64,000 nt of DNA, from the NCBI GenBank assembly GCA_947495075.1, contig CANLXH010000001.1, positions 868,001 through 932,000 of the forward strand. The letters are read 5' to 3'. The DNA is from an uncultured Croceitalea sp. Its GTDB lineage: Bacteria > Bacteroidota > Bacteroidia > Flavobacteriales > Flavobacteriaceae. Numbering within the stretch: position 1 is the stretch's first letter; every line of letters starts with the position of its first letter. The notes under the pieces are model-generated. The model had not been told where the DNA came from and ran no database searches. It was given only the letters and a program-made list of their open reading frames with translations. Of this stretch, positions 9,519 to 20,568 are shown one piece after another. The translations under genes were made by a program, and so were the position numbers.

Positions 9519-9526
9519 TATATTTG
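9519..9526 (+). promoter_or_regulatory. Candidate -7 promoter element of the lysozyme-like gene
   Basis: TATATTTG matches TAnnTTTG and gives a leader of about 45 bases before the ATG at 9578. The -33 partner is not clear. Confidence 0.4.
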
Positions 9527-9577
9527 CCCCCTCAAATTTAAATCTGCGGATTTCTGTAGAAATTAAAATTTTGAATT

Positions 9578-10216
9578 ATGAAAAGATGGATCAGTTTTTT
9601 AGGTCATCTGGTAATTATTGTGGCATTAACCAGTTTTGGAAAAAACATTATCAATGTAGAAGAAGTTACACTTCCTGAAGCATCCCTGGTTAAAGAAAAC
9701 TCTTTAGTATTATTCCCTAAAGTAGATTCACAAAACACCAATGACAACAACAACACTGTTTTCTTAAAGAATGGTTTTCTTGGTTTTAAAGAAGCAATTG
9801 CTTTTAAGGAATCTCAAGGAAATTACAGTGCGGTAAACACTCTAGGTTATTTAGGTAAATATCAATTTGGTGCTAACACTCTAAAGTTAATGGGTGTGTA
9901 TAGCCCTAATAAATTTTTGAACGACCCTATTTTACAAGAAAACATTTTTGAACTCAATGTTTCTAGAAACAAATGGATTCTAAGAAGAGATATTAAACGA
10001 TTTGTTGGTAAGCGAATTAATGGAACGGTTATCTCCGAATCTGGAATTATTGCAGCAGCCCATTTAGCTGGAGCTGGGAATGTTAAGAAATATCTCAGGT
10101 CTTATGGTAAAAGTGATTTTTCTGATGCTTATGGTAGTACAGTTGCTTATTATATGAGGAAGTTTAAAGGTTTTGATATTTCTTCGGTAAAATCAATTCA
10201 CAATCCAAGAATATAG
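9578..10216 (+). CDS. Secreted lysozyme-like (transglycosylase-fold) protein
   Basis: A 212-residue exported protein with a signal peptide in residues 1-22. The segment AIAFKESQGNYSAVN (about 74-87), with Glu78, followed by LGYLGKYQFGANTL resembles the catalytic Glu region and helical core of lysozyme or soluble lytic transglycosylase folds. A second conserved-looking stretch, GIIAAAHLAGAGNVKKYL (about 157-174), also fits that fold. It lacks a LysM repeat. It probably acts on peptidoglycan, in keeping with mltG upstream, although it has its own promoter. Activity is inferred only. It ends in a bidirectional terminator. Confidence 0.7.
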   Translation: MKRWISFLGHLVIIVALTSFGKNIINVEEVTLPEASLVKENSLVLFPKVDSQNTNDNNNTVFLKNGFLGFKEAIAFKESQGNYSAVNTLGYLGKYQFGANTLKLMGVYSPNKFLNDPILQENIFELNVSRNKWILRRDIKRFVGKRINGTVISESGIIAAAHLAGAGNVKKYLRSYGKSDFSDAYGSTVAYYMRKFKGFDISSVKSIHNPRI

Positions 10217-10242
10217 AATAATTCGGGAATAGTAAATATTAG

Positions 10243-10271
10243 AAATCCTAAAGCTTTTAGTTTTAGGATTT
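10243..10271. terminator. Hairpin terminator between convergent genes
   Basis: The 10-bp stem AAATCCTAAA (10243-10252) / TTTAGGATTT (10262-10271) is followed by T residues on the plus strand. It serves the lysozyme-like gene and may also stop transcription from the convergent methyltransferase gene. Confidence 0.7.
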
Positions 10272-10272
10272 T

Positions 10273-10998
10273 TTATGCTTGAATAATAAAAATTGCTGGC
10301 CTTTTATGAAGGTCAATATTTACCTTTTTCCATTCAAGTACAGATTTTGTGTAGATTGTTTCCGTTTGTAAACTAATATCAGCAGCAATGCATAACTGAG
10401 TATTAGGTTGAAGTATTTTGGTAAGCTCACTTAATAGCTTGTCGTTTCGGTATGGAGTTTCTATGAAAATTTGTGATTGCTCTGTTTCTTTAGATAAACG
10501 TTCAAATTTTTTAATGGTACTTCTACGTTCACTATTATCTATGGGAAGATAACCATTAAATGCAAAGCTTTGTCCATTCATACCGCTAGCCATCATAGCT
10601 AATAAAATAGAAGAAGGTCCAACAAGTGGTACTACTTGTATTTTTTTATCATGAGCAATACGCACCACATTTGCTCCAGGGTCTGCTATCGCAGGACATC
10701 CAGCTTCGGACAGTAGTCCAACGTCCAACCCGTTTAGACAAGGATTTAAATAGGTTGGTATCTCAGAAGGTTCAGTGAATTTATTTAATGTTTCAAAGTG
10801 TAAGTCTGGTTGTGATTTATTTGCACTTATCGATTTTATGAACCTACGTGCTGTTTTTTCGTTTTCTGCAATATAATAATCTATATTTTCGACAGCTCTT
10901 TTAATTGATATAGGTAAAACTTCAAGCGGAGCACTTTCTCCTAAAGTGGTTGGAATCAAATATAATTTACCGGTATCATTAGTATTGTTAGGATTCAT
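10273..10998 (-). CDS. SAM-dependent methyltransferase, RsmI-like tetrapyrrole-methylase fold
   Basis: A 241-residue member of the tetrapyrrole methylase fold, closest in layout to RsmI, which 2'-O-methylates C1402 of 16S rRNA. Recognisable segments are KLYLIPTTLG (11-20), LLSEAGCPAIADPG (95-108, the SAM-binding loop) and VGPSSILLAMMASG (126-139). It is shorter than E. coli RsmI and the loop is variant, so the rRNA target is inferred, not shown. It overlaps the phosphatase gene at 10988-11449 by 11 bases, indicating co-transcription with it and dnaA. Confidence 0.82.
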   Translation of the reverse strand: MNPNNTNDTGKLYLIPTTLGESAPLEVLPISIKRAVENIDYYIAENEKTARRFIKSISANKSQPDLHFETLNKFTEPSEIPTYLNPCLNGLDVGLLSEAGCPAIADPGANVVRIAHDKKIQVVPLVGPSSILLAMMASGMNGQSFAFNGYLPIDNSERRSTIKKFERLSKETEQSQIFIETPYRNDKLLSELTKILQPNTQLCIAADISLQTETIYTKSVLEWKKVNIDLHKRPAIFIIQA

Positions 10999-11449
10999 CC
11001 TTAGTTAATTTATGAGCAATGTTATCACATGCATTATCGATAAGTCTAAATGCATTATCAAATCCTTGAATTCCGCCGTAGTATGGGTCTGGAACTTCAT
11101 GATTATTACTTGTTCCTTCTGTTAAAAGTAGTTTTACTTTTTGCTTTTGAATATCATGTTCTGTTAGAGCAATTACATTTTCATAATTACTATAATCCAT
11201 AACATAAATACAATCGAATTTATTAAAATCAGATTTAGAAAACTTTCTACATTTTTGATTAGAAATATCTATACCATATTTTTTTGCAATGTCTATTGAA
11301 CGTTTATCCGGAGGATTTCCAACATGAAAACCAGCTGTTCCTGCAGAATCAACAAAAACTGAGTTGGAGTCAGTTTTTGATTGTAGAATACCTTCTGCTA
11401 ATGGAGACCTACAAATATTACCAAGGCACACCATTAAAATCCTAGTCAT
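10988..11449 (-). CDS. Low-molecular-weight protein-tyrosine phosphatase
   Basis: A 153-residue cysteine phosphatase. The P-loop CLGNICRS places the nucleophile at Cys8 and the phosphate-binding Arg at Arg14. The general acid is Asp121 in the DPYYGG motif. All catalytic residues are present and the length is normal. Bacterial members dephosphorylate tyrosine kinases and their targets, often in polysaccharide export, but no such kinase is nearby. It sits 12 bases after dnaA and overlaps the RsmI-like gene, so it should be expressed with both. Confidence 0.93.
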   Translation of the reverse strand: MTRILMVCLGNICRSPLAEGILQSKTDSNSVFVDSAGTAGFHVGNPPDKRSIDIAKKYGIDISNQKCRKFSKSDFNKFDCIYVMDYSNYENVIALTEHDIQKQKVKLLLTEGTSNNHEVPDPYYGGIQGFDNAFRLIDNACDNIAHKLTKDES

Positions 11450-11461
11450 TATTTAAATGAA

Positions 11462-12886
11462 TTAGGTAAATTTTTTGTTTAAATCCTCGATGTACTTTCT
11501 GAATTGCTTATCTGTTTCTGCCAAATTATCAACAGTTTTACAGGCATGTAGTACGGTAGCATGGTCACGCTTTCCAATTTGCGAGCCAATACTAGCTAGC
11601 GAGGCTTTGGTGAATTTTTTTGCAAAAAACATAGCTAATTGCCTAGCTTGAACAATATGACGTTTACGTGTTTTGGATTGAAGTGTGGCAACATCCATTT
11701 CAAAGTAATCCGAAACTACTTTTTGGATATAATCAATAGAGACTTCACGTTTTGTATTTTTTACAAATTTTTCAACGACTTGCTGAGCTAATTCTAGAGT
11801 TACTTCTCTTTTATTAAAAGATGACTGTGCAATTAAAGAAATAATAGCACCCTCTAATTCTCTGATATTGGTTTTAATATTTTTGGCAACATGATCAATT
11901 ATATCATCTGGCATCTCCACTCCATCACGATATAGCTTGTTCTTTAGAATTGAAACTCTAGTCTCGTAATCTGGTGCTTGTAATTCTGCAGAAAGCCCCC
12001 ATTTAAATCGTGATAAGAGGCGTTGCTCTATATCTTGCATATCTACAGGTGCTTTGTCTGAAGTAAGAATTACCTGTTTGCCATTCTGGTGCAAATGGTT
12101 GAAAATATGGAAGAATACATCTTGAGTACCAGATTTACCAGATAAAAACTGAACGTCGTCTATAAGAAGAACATCTATTAATTGATAAAAATGTATAAAG
12201 TCGTTTCTGGTATTCTTCTTAACAGACTCAATATATTGCTGCGTAAATTTTTCAGCCGAAATATATAATACAGTGCGCTCTGGGTACTTATCTTTTATTT
12301 CAACACCTATTGCATGTGCTAAATGAGTTTTTCCTAAACCAACGCCACCAAATATTAATAATGGGTTAAAAGATGTTCCTCCAGGTTTATTTGCAACAGC
12401 CATACCCGCAGACCTTGCTAATCTATTAGAATCTCCTTCTAAGAAATTTTCAAAATTATAATTAGGATTTAACTGTGATTCAATTTTTATATTACGTATT
12501 CCTGGAATCACAAAAGGATTCTTTAACTCAGGATTTTTTGAAGTTATAGGTACATCAAGTTCTTGTGGTGCCATTGCAGAACGGTTAGAGCTTGGTATTT
12601 TTTCGGTAAAAGGTTCATTATTACCGTATTTATTTTCCATTTTAATAATGTAAACCAACTTTGCATTGCTTCCTAATTCTTTAGTTAGAGCTACCTTTAA
12701 AAGCTTTACATAATGCTCTTCAAGCCATTCATAAAAAAATTTACTTGGTACTTGTATGCTTAAAGCGTTATCTGTAAGTCTAACGGGAATAATCGGTAAA
12801 AACCATGTTTTGAATGCCTGCGGTTGGATATTATCTTGGATAAAAGCCAAACAGTTGTCCCAAACGGAAGATGCAGTAACACTCAT
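11462..12886 (-). CDS. dnaA: Chromosomal replication initiator protein DnaA
   Basis: A 474-residue initiator that binds DnaA boxes and opens the origin. Domain I covers about 1-85 and a variable linker follows to about 135. The AAA+ domain has Walker A GGVGLGKT at 180-187 and a Walker B VLLIDDVQFL further on. The C-terminal DNA-binding domain contains the DnaA signature GKRDHATVLHACKTV. Length and motifs are normal. Two genes follow closely on the same strand. The upstream region (12887-13088) is AT-rich but I see no cluster of DnaA boxes there. Confidence 0.97.
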   Translation of the reverse strand: MSVTASSVWDNCLAFIQDNIQPQAFKTWFLPIIPVRLTDNALSIQVPSKFFYEWLEEHYVKLLKVALTKELGSNAKLVYIIKMENKYGNNEPFTEKIPSSNRSAMAPQELDVPITSKNPELKNPFVIPGIRNIKIESQLNPNYNFENFLEGDSNRLARSAGMAVANKPGGTSFNPLLIFGGVGLGKTHLAHAIGVEIKDKYPERTVLYISAEKFTQQYIESVKKNTRNDFIHFYQLIDVLLIDDVQFLSGKSGTQDVFFHIFNHLHQNGKQVILTSDKAPVDMQDIEQRLLSRFKWGLSAELQAPDYETRVSILKNKLYRDGVEMPDDIIDHVAKNIKTNIRELEGAIISLIAQSSFNKREVTLELAQQVVEKFVKNTKREVSIDYIQKVVSDYFEMDVATLQSKTRKRHIVQARQLAMFFAKKFTKASLASIGSQIGKRDHATVLHACKTVDNLAETDKQFRKYIEDLNKKFT

Positions 12887-13088
12887 AAAAATATTCCTTT
12901 GTTTGTTGGTTAGTATTTTAAGTTTTTAAGACAAAACTTTTTGGTTTCCCATATTAAAATAGGTGCGACAAATATGTGAACAAAAAACCTAAAAAAAAAA
13001 TGATTACTAGTTGAATTTATACTTTTTTTTTTGCATGTTCCAGTCAAGAAATCAAAGCTTATAAATATATACTTTTTCAGTTAAAAAC

Positions 13089-13487
13089 ATGAAAAATCAT
13101 AAACTTTCTTTTAGAGTACGTTACGGGGAAACAGATCAGATGGGAATAGTCTATTATGGGAATTATGCACAGTACCTAGAAATGGGAAGGGTAGAGTGGC
13201 TAAGGGATTTGGGAGTCACATATAAATCTATGGAAGGTAACGGAATACAATTACCAGTACTTAACTTACAAATTAAGTACATAAAATCTGCTAAATACGA
13301 TGATTTAATTACTGTAGAAACCATTCTAAAAAAAAGACCACTAGTAAAGATTGAATTTGACTATAAAATCTATAATGCAACTGGGGATTTGTTAGCTGAA
13401 GCAAATACTGTTTTAGCTTTTATGGATAAACTCAAAAATAAACCGATTAAATGCCCAGACTATATTTTGGATAAATTAAACTTTTAG
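13089..13487 (+). CDS. Acyl-CoA thioesterase, 4HBT/YbgC family
   Basis: A 132-residue hotdog-fold thioesterase. The YbgC-type active-site motif is ETDQMGIVYYGNYAQYLE, with the catalytic Asp at residue 16 and the conserved Tyr-Gly-Asn just after. YbgC proteins hydrolyse short or medium acyl-CoAs and often associate with the Tol-Pal system, but no tol genes are in view. The gene is divergent from dnaA and converges on yigZ, the two coding regions overlapping by 4 bases at their 3' ends with no terminator visible. Confidence 0.9.
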   Translation: MKNHKLSFRVRYGETDQMGIVYYGNYAQYLEMGRVEWLRDLGVTYKSMEGNGIQLPVLNLQIKYIKSAKYDDLITVETILKKRPLVKIEFDYKIYNATGDLLAEANTVLAFMDKLKNKPIKCPDYILDKLNF

Positions 13488-14092
13488 TCCAATTTCTGAA
13501 TAGATACTTGATGTATTTTTTTTATTTGTTTATAAACTGCATCACTTTTACTTTTTCTAATGGTAAGAATTAATTCGCAACTCGATTCTAGTTTTTGAGA
13601 AACAATTTTTATAGCAAATTGTTTTATAATTCTCATTATTTTATCCATCTCTGGATATCTAAACTCAACTTTGTAACTATCTTCGATTAGTTTTTCTACA
13701 ATACTGGAGGATTCTATAGTGAGTTGCGCTGTAGTTTTATAGGCTTGTATAAGCCCTCCAACGCCTAACTTAGTTCCACCGAATATGCGAACTACTACAA
13801 CAAGTATATTGGTAATGTTATAAGCTTGAATTTGTCCATAGATAGGCATGCCGGCAGAATTATTGGGTTCGCCATCATCATTTGCTCGGTAGGTAATCTT
13901 TTCTGTACCTAATTGCCACGCATAACATGCATGATTTGCCGTGTGGTGTTTCTTTTTTAAAACTTCTATAATAGGCCTTACCTCAGATTCTTTTTGTAAA
14001 GGAAATATGTAGCCAAAAAACTTACTTTTTTTGTCTTTGTATAAAATACCTTCACAAGGTTTAAGGATGGTTTTAAAAGTATCTTTTTCCAT
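13484..14092 (-). CDS. YigZ/IMPACT family protein
   Basis: A 202-residue protein of the UPF0029/IMPACT (YigZ) family. The diagnostic segments are HHTANHACYAWQLG (about 50-63), DDGEPNNSAGMPIYGQI (about 72-88) and the conserved VRIFGGTKLGVGGLIQAY region (about 102-119). The C-terminal domain resembles the ferredoxin-like fold found in elongation factors. Its molecular function is uncertain. It is the last gene of the ribD-HAD-transporter-yigZ unit and its start codon overlaps the transporter stop by one base. Confidence 0.9.
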   Translation of the reverse strand: MEKDTFKTILKPCEGILYKDKKSKFFGYIFPLQKESEVRPIIEVLKKKHHTANHACYAWQLGTEKITYRANDDGEPNNSAGMPIYGQIQAYNITNILVVVVRIFGGTKLGVGGLIQAYKTTAQLTIESSSIVEKLIEDSYKVEFRYPEMDKIMRIIKQFAIKIVSQKLESSCELILTIRKSKSDAVYKQIKKIHQVSIQKLD

Positions 14093-14955
14093 TAGAATAA
14101 AGCAACTAATAAAATACTAACGATGGCCAAAGCAATACCTCCCCAATTTTTAAAACTTATTTTTTCTTTGAATAAAACAATACCTAAAACTGTAGAAAAC
14201 ATAACAATAGCTACATTATTAATGGTGAAAACAGAAGCACTGTTAAGAGTATTATTTTGTAATGCTCTTAATAGAAAGAATATTGAAAAATAATTTGGAA
14301 CTCCAAGAGCAATACCACCAATCACATTTCTAAAATTTATTTTTAAAGGCTTTTTTGTAGCCTTAATTAAAATAAAGGATAGTCCAGTTAAAGCAGCAGC
14401 AGCGAAAACAGTAGCGGAAAACAAAGGGAATTCTATGCTATTTAATTTAGTTTCTCTAAAATAATTAATGCTAGCGTCTATAACACCAGAACCAAGAAAA
14501 ACTAGAATAGGCAATAATAGGTATTCTTTAGAAAATGATATCTTATTTTCCTTTATGGAAGCAAAGTAAACAGCAGCGAGCGCCAGTAAAATCCCAACTA
14601 TTTTTAAAAATGATAAGGATTCTTTATAAAGTAAAACTCCAACAACTACAGGTACTACAAACGACATTTTTGTTGCTACGGAAGCCACGGAAACTCCTAC
14701 TTTTTGAGAGGTTTTTGCCATTAAATTAAAAATTAGAATAAATAGGACACCTAAAGCCAAAGTCCCCCAAAACCAATCCGCTGTAATTACTTGATTTACT
14801 TTTATGGGTTCTTCATAGAAAAATAGACCAGTTAGACAAGCTACTATATAGTTAGTGATTATGGCGTAAAGTGTTTGAATCTTGTAAACATCAAAAAGTT
14901 TAAAAATGACAAAAATTAAACTTGAACAGAGTACGCTTAGCGTTAGGTCTAACAT
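14092..14955 (-). CDS. EamA/DMT superfamily transporter
   Basis: A 287-residue integral membrane protein made almost entirely of hydrophobic segments, about ten in all, arranged as two EamA-like halves of roughly 140 residues. Phrases such as VGVSVASVATKMSFVVPVVV in the first half and the matching NNTLNSASVFTINNVAIVM in the second fit the repeat structure of drug/metabolite transporters. The substrate is unknown. It overlaps the HAD gene by 7 bases and yigZ by one, so it is translated from the ribD operon message. A link to riboflavin transport is tempting but not supported by any motif. Confidence 0.85.
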   Translation of the reverse strand: MLDLTLSVLCSSLIFVIFKLFDVYKIQTLYAIITNYIVACLTGLFFYEEPIKVNQVITADWFWGTLALGVLFILIFNLMAKTSQKVGVSVASVATKMSFVVPVVVGVLLYKESLSFLKIVGILLALAAVYFASIKENKISFSKEYLLLPILVFLGSGVIDASINYFRETKLNSIEFPLFSATVFAAAALTGLSFILIKATKKPLKINFRNVIGGIALGVPNYFSIFFLLRALQNNTLNSASVFTINNVAIVMFSTVLGIVLFKEKISFKNWGGIALAIVSILLVALF

Positions 14956-15557
14956 TGTAGTTTAGATTTTAACGATGTAATATCTTCTTTTTCAGGAATT
15001 AAATTCCAAGTTTGTATTCTTAATAAATGGGCAACATCGGTATTTTCTCTAGTATCATCAACAAATAGAGTCTCTTCTGCTATTAAATTATTTTCTTTAA
15101 GAACAAACTCAAATATTTCAGAATCTGGTTTGCGCATTCCTATTTCATAAGAAAGGTAAAATACTTCAAAACAATTTTTAAAGCGCTCATATTTTTGAGT
15201 TCCCATTTGTGCTTTAACAAACTCTATATGAATATCATTAGTATTGCTTAATAGGAATAATCTATACTTTTTTGATGCTGCTAATTTTTCTAAAAATTCT
15301 AAACGATAATCAGGAAAGTCTAAAAGAATAGCATTCCAAGCATTTTTCAAATCCGTTTTTGTTGCTCTAGGGAATAATCTTTGAGTTGTTTTTAAAAAAG
15401 AATCTGATGTTACGAGTCCTTTTTCATAATCTTTAAATAAATTATCTAGCTCTGGGGTAATTTCTGAGAATCCATACTGTTTCATTGCTTTGGTGGTAGC
15501 AGATTTATTCAAATTGATGAAAATATCCCCAAAATCAAGAATAAGATTTTTAATCAT
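14949..15557 (-). CDS. HAD-superfamily hydrolase (YihX-like)
   Basis: A 202-residue haloacid-dehalogenase-type phosphatase. Motif I is LILDFGDIF with the nucleophilic Asp8 and Gly at the second catalytic position, as in the YihX-like branch. Motif II is LFLLSNTN, and motif IV is EETLFVDDTRENTD, with the Asp pair that binds magnesium. Such enzymes dephosphorylate sugar phosphates or FMN-like compounds. Overlap with ribD (8 bases) makes a role as the missing riboflavin-pathway phosphatase worth considering, but this is inference from position only. Confidence 0.88.
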   Translation of the reverse strand: MIKNLILDFGDIFINLNKSATTKAMKQYGFSEITPELDNLFKDYEKGLVTSDSFLKTTQRLFPRATKTDLKNAWNAILLDFPDYRLEFLEKLAASKKYRLFLLSNTNDIHIEFVKAQMGTQKYERFKNCFEVFYLSYEIGMRKPDSEIFEFVLKENNLIAEETLFVDDTRENTDVAHLLRIQTWNLIPEKEDITSLKSKLQC

Positions 15558-16599
15558 TAGTTACTATGGTTAAAGTATCATCAAATAGTTTTTTGCTCAC
15601 CAGTTGATTGCCAGAGATTTCAGGAGCTTTAGTTCCTTTAATGAAAGAAGTTTTTCCTTTAAAAACTCTTGCTTCATCCCAAAGATTCATATTTATAAAC
15701 GACTGCAAAGTTTTTGTGCCACCTTCTATTATAATACTATTAATTTCATGCTGATATAAAATTTCACAAATCTCTTGCGGTAAATTTTTAAACTTGGTAA
15801 CCGCATAAATAACACCTTTTAGATATCTATTGTCATCATTAACTGATGTAATAACAATAGTTTTTACAGAGTTATCAAATAGACAATAATTAGAAGGGAT
15901 TTTTAAACCTTTATCTATCACTACTCTTATGGGGTTTTTACTTTTCCAATACCTTACAGTAAGTTTAGGGTTATCAGCCAAAGCAGTAGTAGTGCCCGCT
16001 AAAATAGCCTGCTCTTCTCCACGCCATTGATGAACTAATTGTTTTGAGTACGTATTTGTAATCCAGAGTGGTTTAGGATTATCTTCCCTTAATTGGTGAG
16101 ATGGGGCTATATATCCATCTAAAGTTTCTGCCCATTTTAGGATGATATAGGGTCTTTGTTTTTCTTGGAATGTCAAAAAACGTTTATGGTGTTTTCTGCA
16201 TTCGTTTTCTAGAACACCTAGAATTACCTCACAACCAGAATCTTTCAATAATTGAATGCTCTTGCCTTCAACTTTCTTATTGGGGTCTTGTAAACCAATG
16301 ACCACTTTAGGGATTTTATGTTCTAAAATTAGATTTACACAAGGTGGTGTCTTGCCAAAATGGGCACAAGGCTCTAACGTAACATACAATGTTGATTGCG
16401 ATAAAAGCGATTTGTCTTTAATGGCATTAACAGCATTAACTTCTGCATGTGCTCCTCCATAAGGGCTTGTGTAACCTTCCCCAATAATTTTTTTATTATG
16501 AATAATGGTACAACCAACCATAGGATTGGGAGCGGTAGTGCCTAGGCCATTTTTCGCCAATTCTATACAGCGAAACATGTATTTTTCATCTATATTCAC
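15550..16599 (-). CDS. ribD: Bifunctional riboflavin biosynthesis deaminase/reductase
   Basis: A 349-residue two-domain enzyme for the second and third steps of riboflavin synthesis. The N-terminal deaminase has zinc ligands in HAEVNAVNA and PCAHFGKTPPC, the standard H-C-C set. The C-terminal reductase starts near residue 145, at PYIILKWAETLDGYIA. I choose the GTG at 16599, giving VNIDEKYMFRCIELAKNG, because family members begin at this point. Upstream in-frame TTG and downstream ATG codons fit less well. It leads a four-gene overlapping unit and is divergent from the acetyltransferase at 16629. No FMN riboswitch was seen upstream. Confidence 0.93.
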   Translation of the reverse strand: MNIDEKYMFRCIELAKNGLGTTAPNPMVGCTIIHNKKIIGEGYTSPYGGAHAEVNAVNAIKDKSLLSQSTLYVTLEPCAHFGKTPPCVNLILEHKIPKVVIGLQDPNKKVEGKSIQLLKDSGCEVILGVLENECRKHHKRFLTFQEKQRPYIILKWAETLDGYIAPSHQLREDNPKPLWITNTYSKQLVHQWRGEEQAILAGTTTALADNPKLTVRYWKSKNPIRVVIDKGLKIPSNYCLFDNSVKTIVITSVNDDNRYLKGVIYAVTKFKNLPQEICEILYQHEINSIIIEGGTKTLQSFINMNLWDEARVFKGKTSFIKGTKAPEISGNQLVSKKLFDDTLTIVTND

Positions 16600-16628
16600 A
16601 GCGTAAAAATAGCACAATAAATTTCAAG

Positions 16629-17114
16629 ATGCAGCCAGTTACCATTCGTGAAATAGCCATAAAGGATAATGAACAAGTTGCCAAAGTAGTGCGCAAAGTT
16701 TTAGAAGATCTAGGAGTGCCAAAAATCGGTACTGCCTACGCGGACAAAGCATTGGATAACATGTATAAAGCCTATGACAAACCCAAAGCAGCTTATTTTG
16801 TAGTAGAAGAGAACAATATTATTATTGGTTGTGCAGGAATTGCCCAGCTAGATAATTATGAAGGGAATATTTGTGAGTTACAGAAGATGTATTTTTTAGA
16901 GGAAGCTAGAGGTAGAGGAATGGGAACTAGAATGATTAAAGTATGTTTGGAGAAGGCAAAAACTTTTGATTTTGAAAAATGTTACTTAGAAACAATGCCT
17001 TATATGAAAGCTGCACAAAAGTTATACAAGAATAATGGCTTTAGGTATATAGATACTCCTATGGGAAACACGGGACATTATTCCTGCCCAGTATGGATGA
17101 TAAAAGACCTGTAA
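16629..17114 (+). CDS. GNAT family N-acetyltransferase
   Basis: A 161-residue GNAT protein. The acetyl-CoA-binding signature is MYFLEEARGRGMGTRMI (about 90-106), followed by CYLETMPYMKAAQKLYKNNGF, which forms the second half of the fold. The substrate is unknown. The stop TAA and the prmC start ATG share one base (TAATG at 17112-17116), a clear sign of translational coupling. It is the first gene of a plus-strand run through prmC, LOG, ligA and the DUF3667 protein. Confidence 0.88.
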   Translation: MQPVTIREIAIKDNEQVAKVVRKVLEDLGVPKIGTAYADKALDNMYKAYDKPKAAYFVVEENNIIIGCAGIAQLDNYEGNICELQKMYFLEEARGRGMGTRMIKVCLEKAKTFDFEKCYLETMPYMKAAQKLYKNNGFRYIDTPMGNTGHYSCPVWMIKDL

Positions 17115-17968
17115 TGCAACTTTACGAAATTAAAAACATATTTCATTTAGAACTGGATAGTCTTTATCAAAAGGAAGAGGTAGCTAATTTCTTCTATATG
17201 TTTATGGAAAAGTACTTGAACTTAGAACGTTTTACATTGGTAATGCAACCTAATTTTAGTATTACAAAAGAAGAAGAACAATCTTTTTTTGAAGGATTAA
17301 CACAGTTGAAACAGGAAAAGCCAATTCAATATATTTTTGGTGAAACCCATTTTATGGATTTAACCTTAAAGGTGAATGAAAATGTTTTAATTCCAAGACC
17401 AGAAACGGAAGAATTGGTGAAATGGGTTATTGACGATTGTCAGGTTGAGCGCAGTCGAAACCTCAGAATTCTGGATATTGGCACAGGTAGTGGTTGTATC
17501 GCTATTTCACTTGCAAAAGCCCTGTCTAATGCAAAAGTCTTTGCTTTGGATATCTCTAATAAAGCGATAACTGTTGCTATGGAGAATGCAAAGTATAATG
17601 ATGTTAAAATTGAGTTTCTCCAAGGTGATATATTAAGCATAGATTCTACTAAACTTCCAGTATTTGATATCATTGTTTCCAATCCGCCGTATGTGAGGGA
17701 ATTAGAGAAAAAAGAGATTCAGAATAATGTAAAAAAATATGAACCTCGGCAAGCTTTATTTGTTCCTGATGACGATGCTTTGGTTTTTTATGATGCTATT
17801 GCTGAATTTTCACGAAAGAATTTAGTAATCGGTGGGAAGCTTTATTTAGAAATTAATCAATATTTAGCAGAAGAGACTAAAACCCTTTTTGAAGTAAAGA
17901 AATTTAAAGAAGTAATCTTGAAAAAAGATATTTTTGAAAACTATCGAATGCTTCGGTGTATAAAATAA
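17114..17968 (+). CDS. prmC: Peptide chain release factor N(5)-glutamine methyltransferase
   Basis: A 284-residue enzyme that methylates the GGQ glutamine of release factors RF1 and RF2. The N-terminal helical domain includes PIQYIFGETHFMDL (70-83) and the conserved IPRPETEELV (93-102). The Rossmann core has the SAM motif LDIGTGSGC (120-128) and the catalytic NPPY at 190-193. Between the two, residues 109-117 (CQVERSRNL) are encoded by a repeat-like DNA segment that adds a short linker. I start at the ATG 17114, overlapping the upstream stop. An in-frame ATG at 17093 would overlap far more. Confidence 0.93.
   Translation: MQLYEIKNIFHLELDSLYQKEEVANFFYMFMEKYLNLERFTLVMQPNFSITKEEEQSFFEGLTQLKQEKPIQYIFGETHFMDLTLKVNENVLIPRPETEELVKWVIDDCQVERSRNLRILDIGTGSGCIAISLAKALSNAKVFALDISNKAITVAMENAKYNDVKIEFLQGDILSIDSTKLPVFDIIVSNPPYVRELEKKEIQNNVKKYEPRQALFVPDDDALVFYDAIAEFSRKNLVIGGKLYLEINQYLAEETKTLFEVKKFKEVILKKDIFENYRMLRCIK
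17439..17466 (+). repeat. REP-like short element inside prmC
   Basis: The DNA contains CAGGTTGAGCGCAGTCGAAA at 17441-17460, with AGGTT and AACCT as outer arms, resembling the dispersed TGAGCG-AGTCGA type of palindrome that I know from many Bacteroidota genomes. It is read in frame as QVERSRN. I see no second copy in this window, so the repeat status rests on recognition of the motif. Confidence 0.5.
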
Positions 17969-17972
17969 GTTA

Positions 17973-20553
<2,581 letters not shown>

Positions 20554-20568
20554 TAAAACATAGATAGA

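Noticed and set aside
12887..13088. Possible replication origin next to dnaA
   Set aside because: The region is AT-rich but I find no cluster of DnaA-box sequences, and origins in this phylum are often away from dnaA.
15550..16617. FMN riboswitch in front of ribD
   Set aside because: Only about 30 bases separate ribD from the divergent gene and no conserved RFN-like structure is visible.
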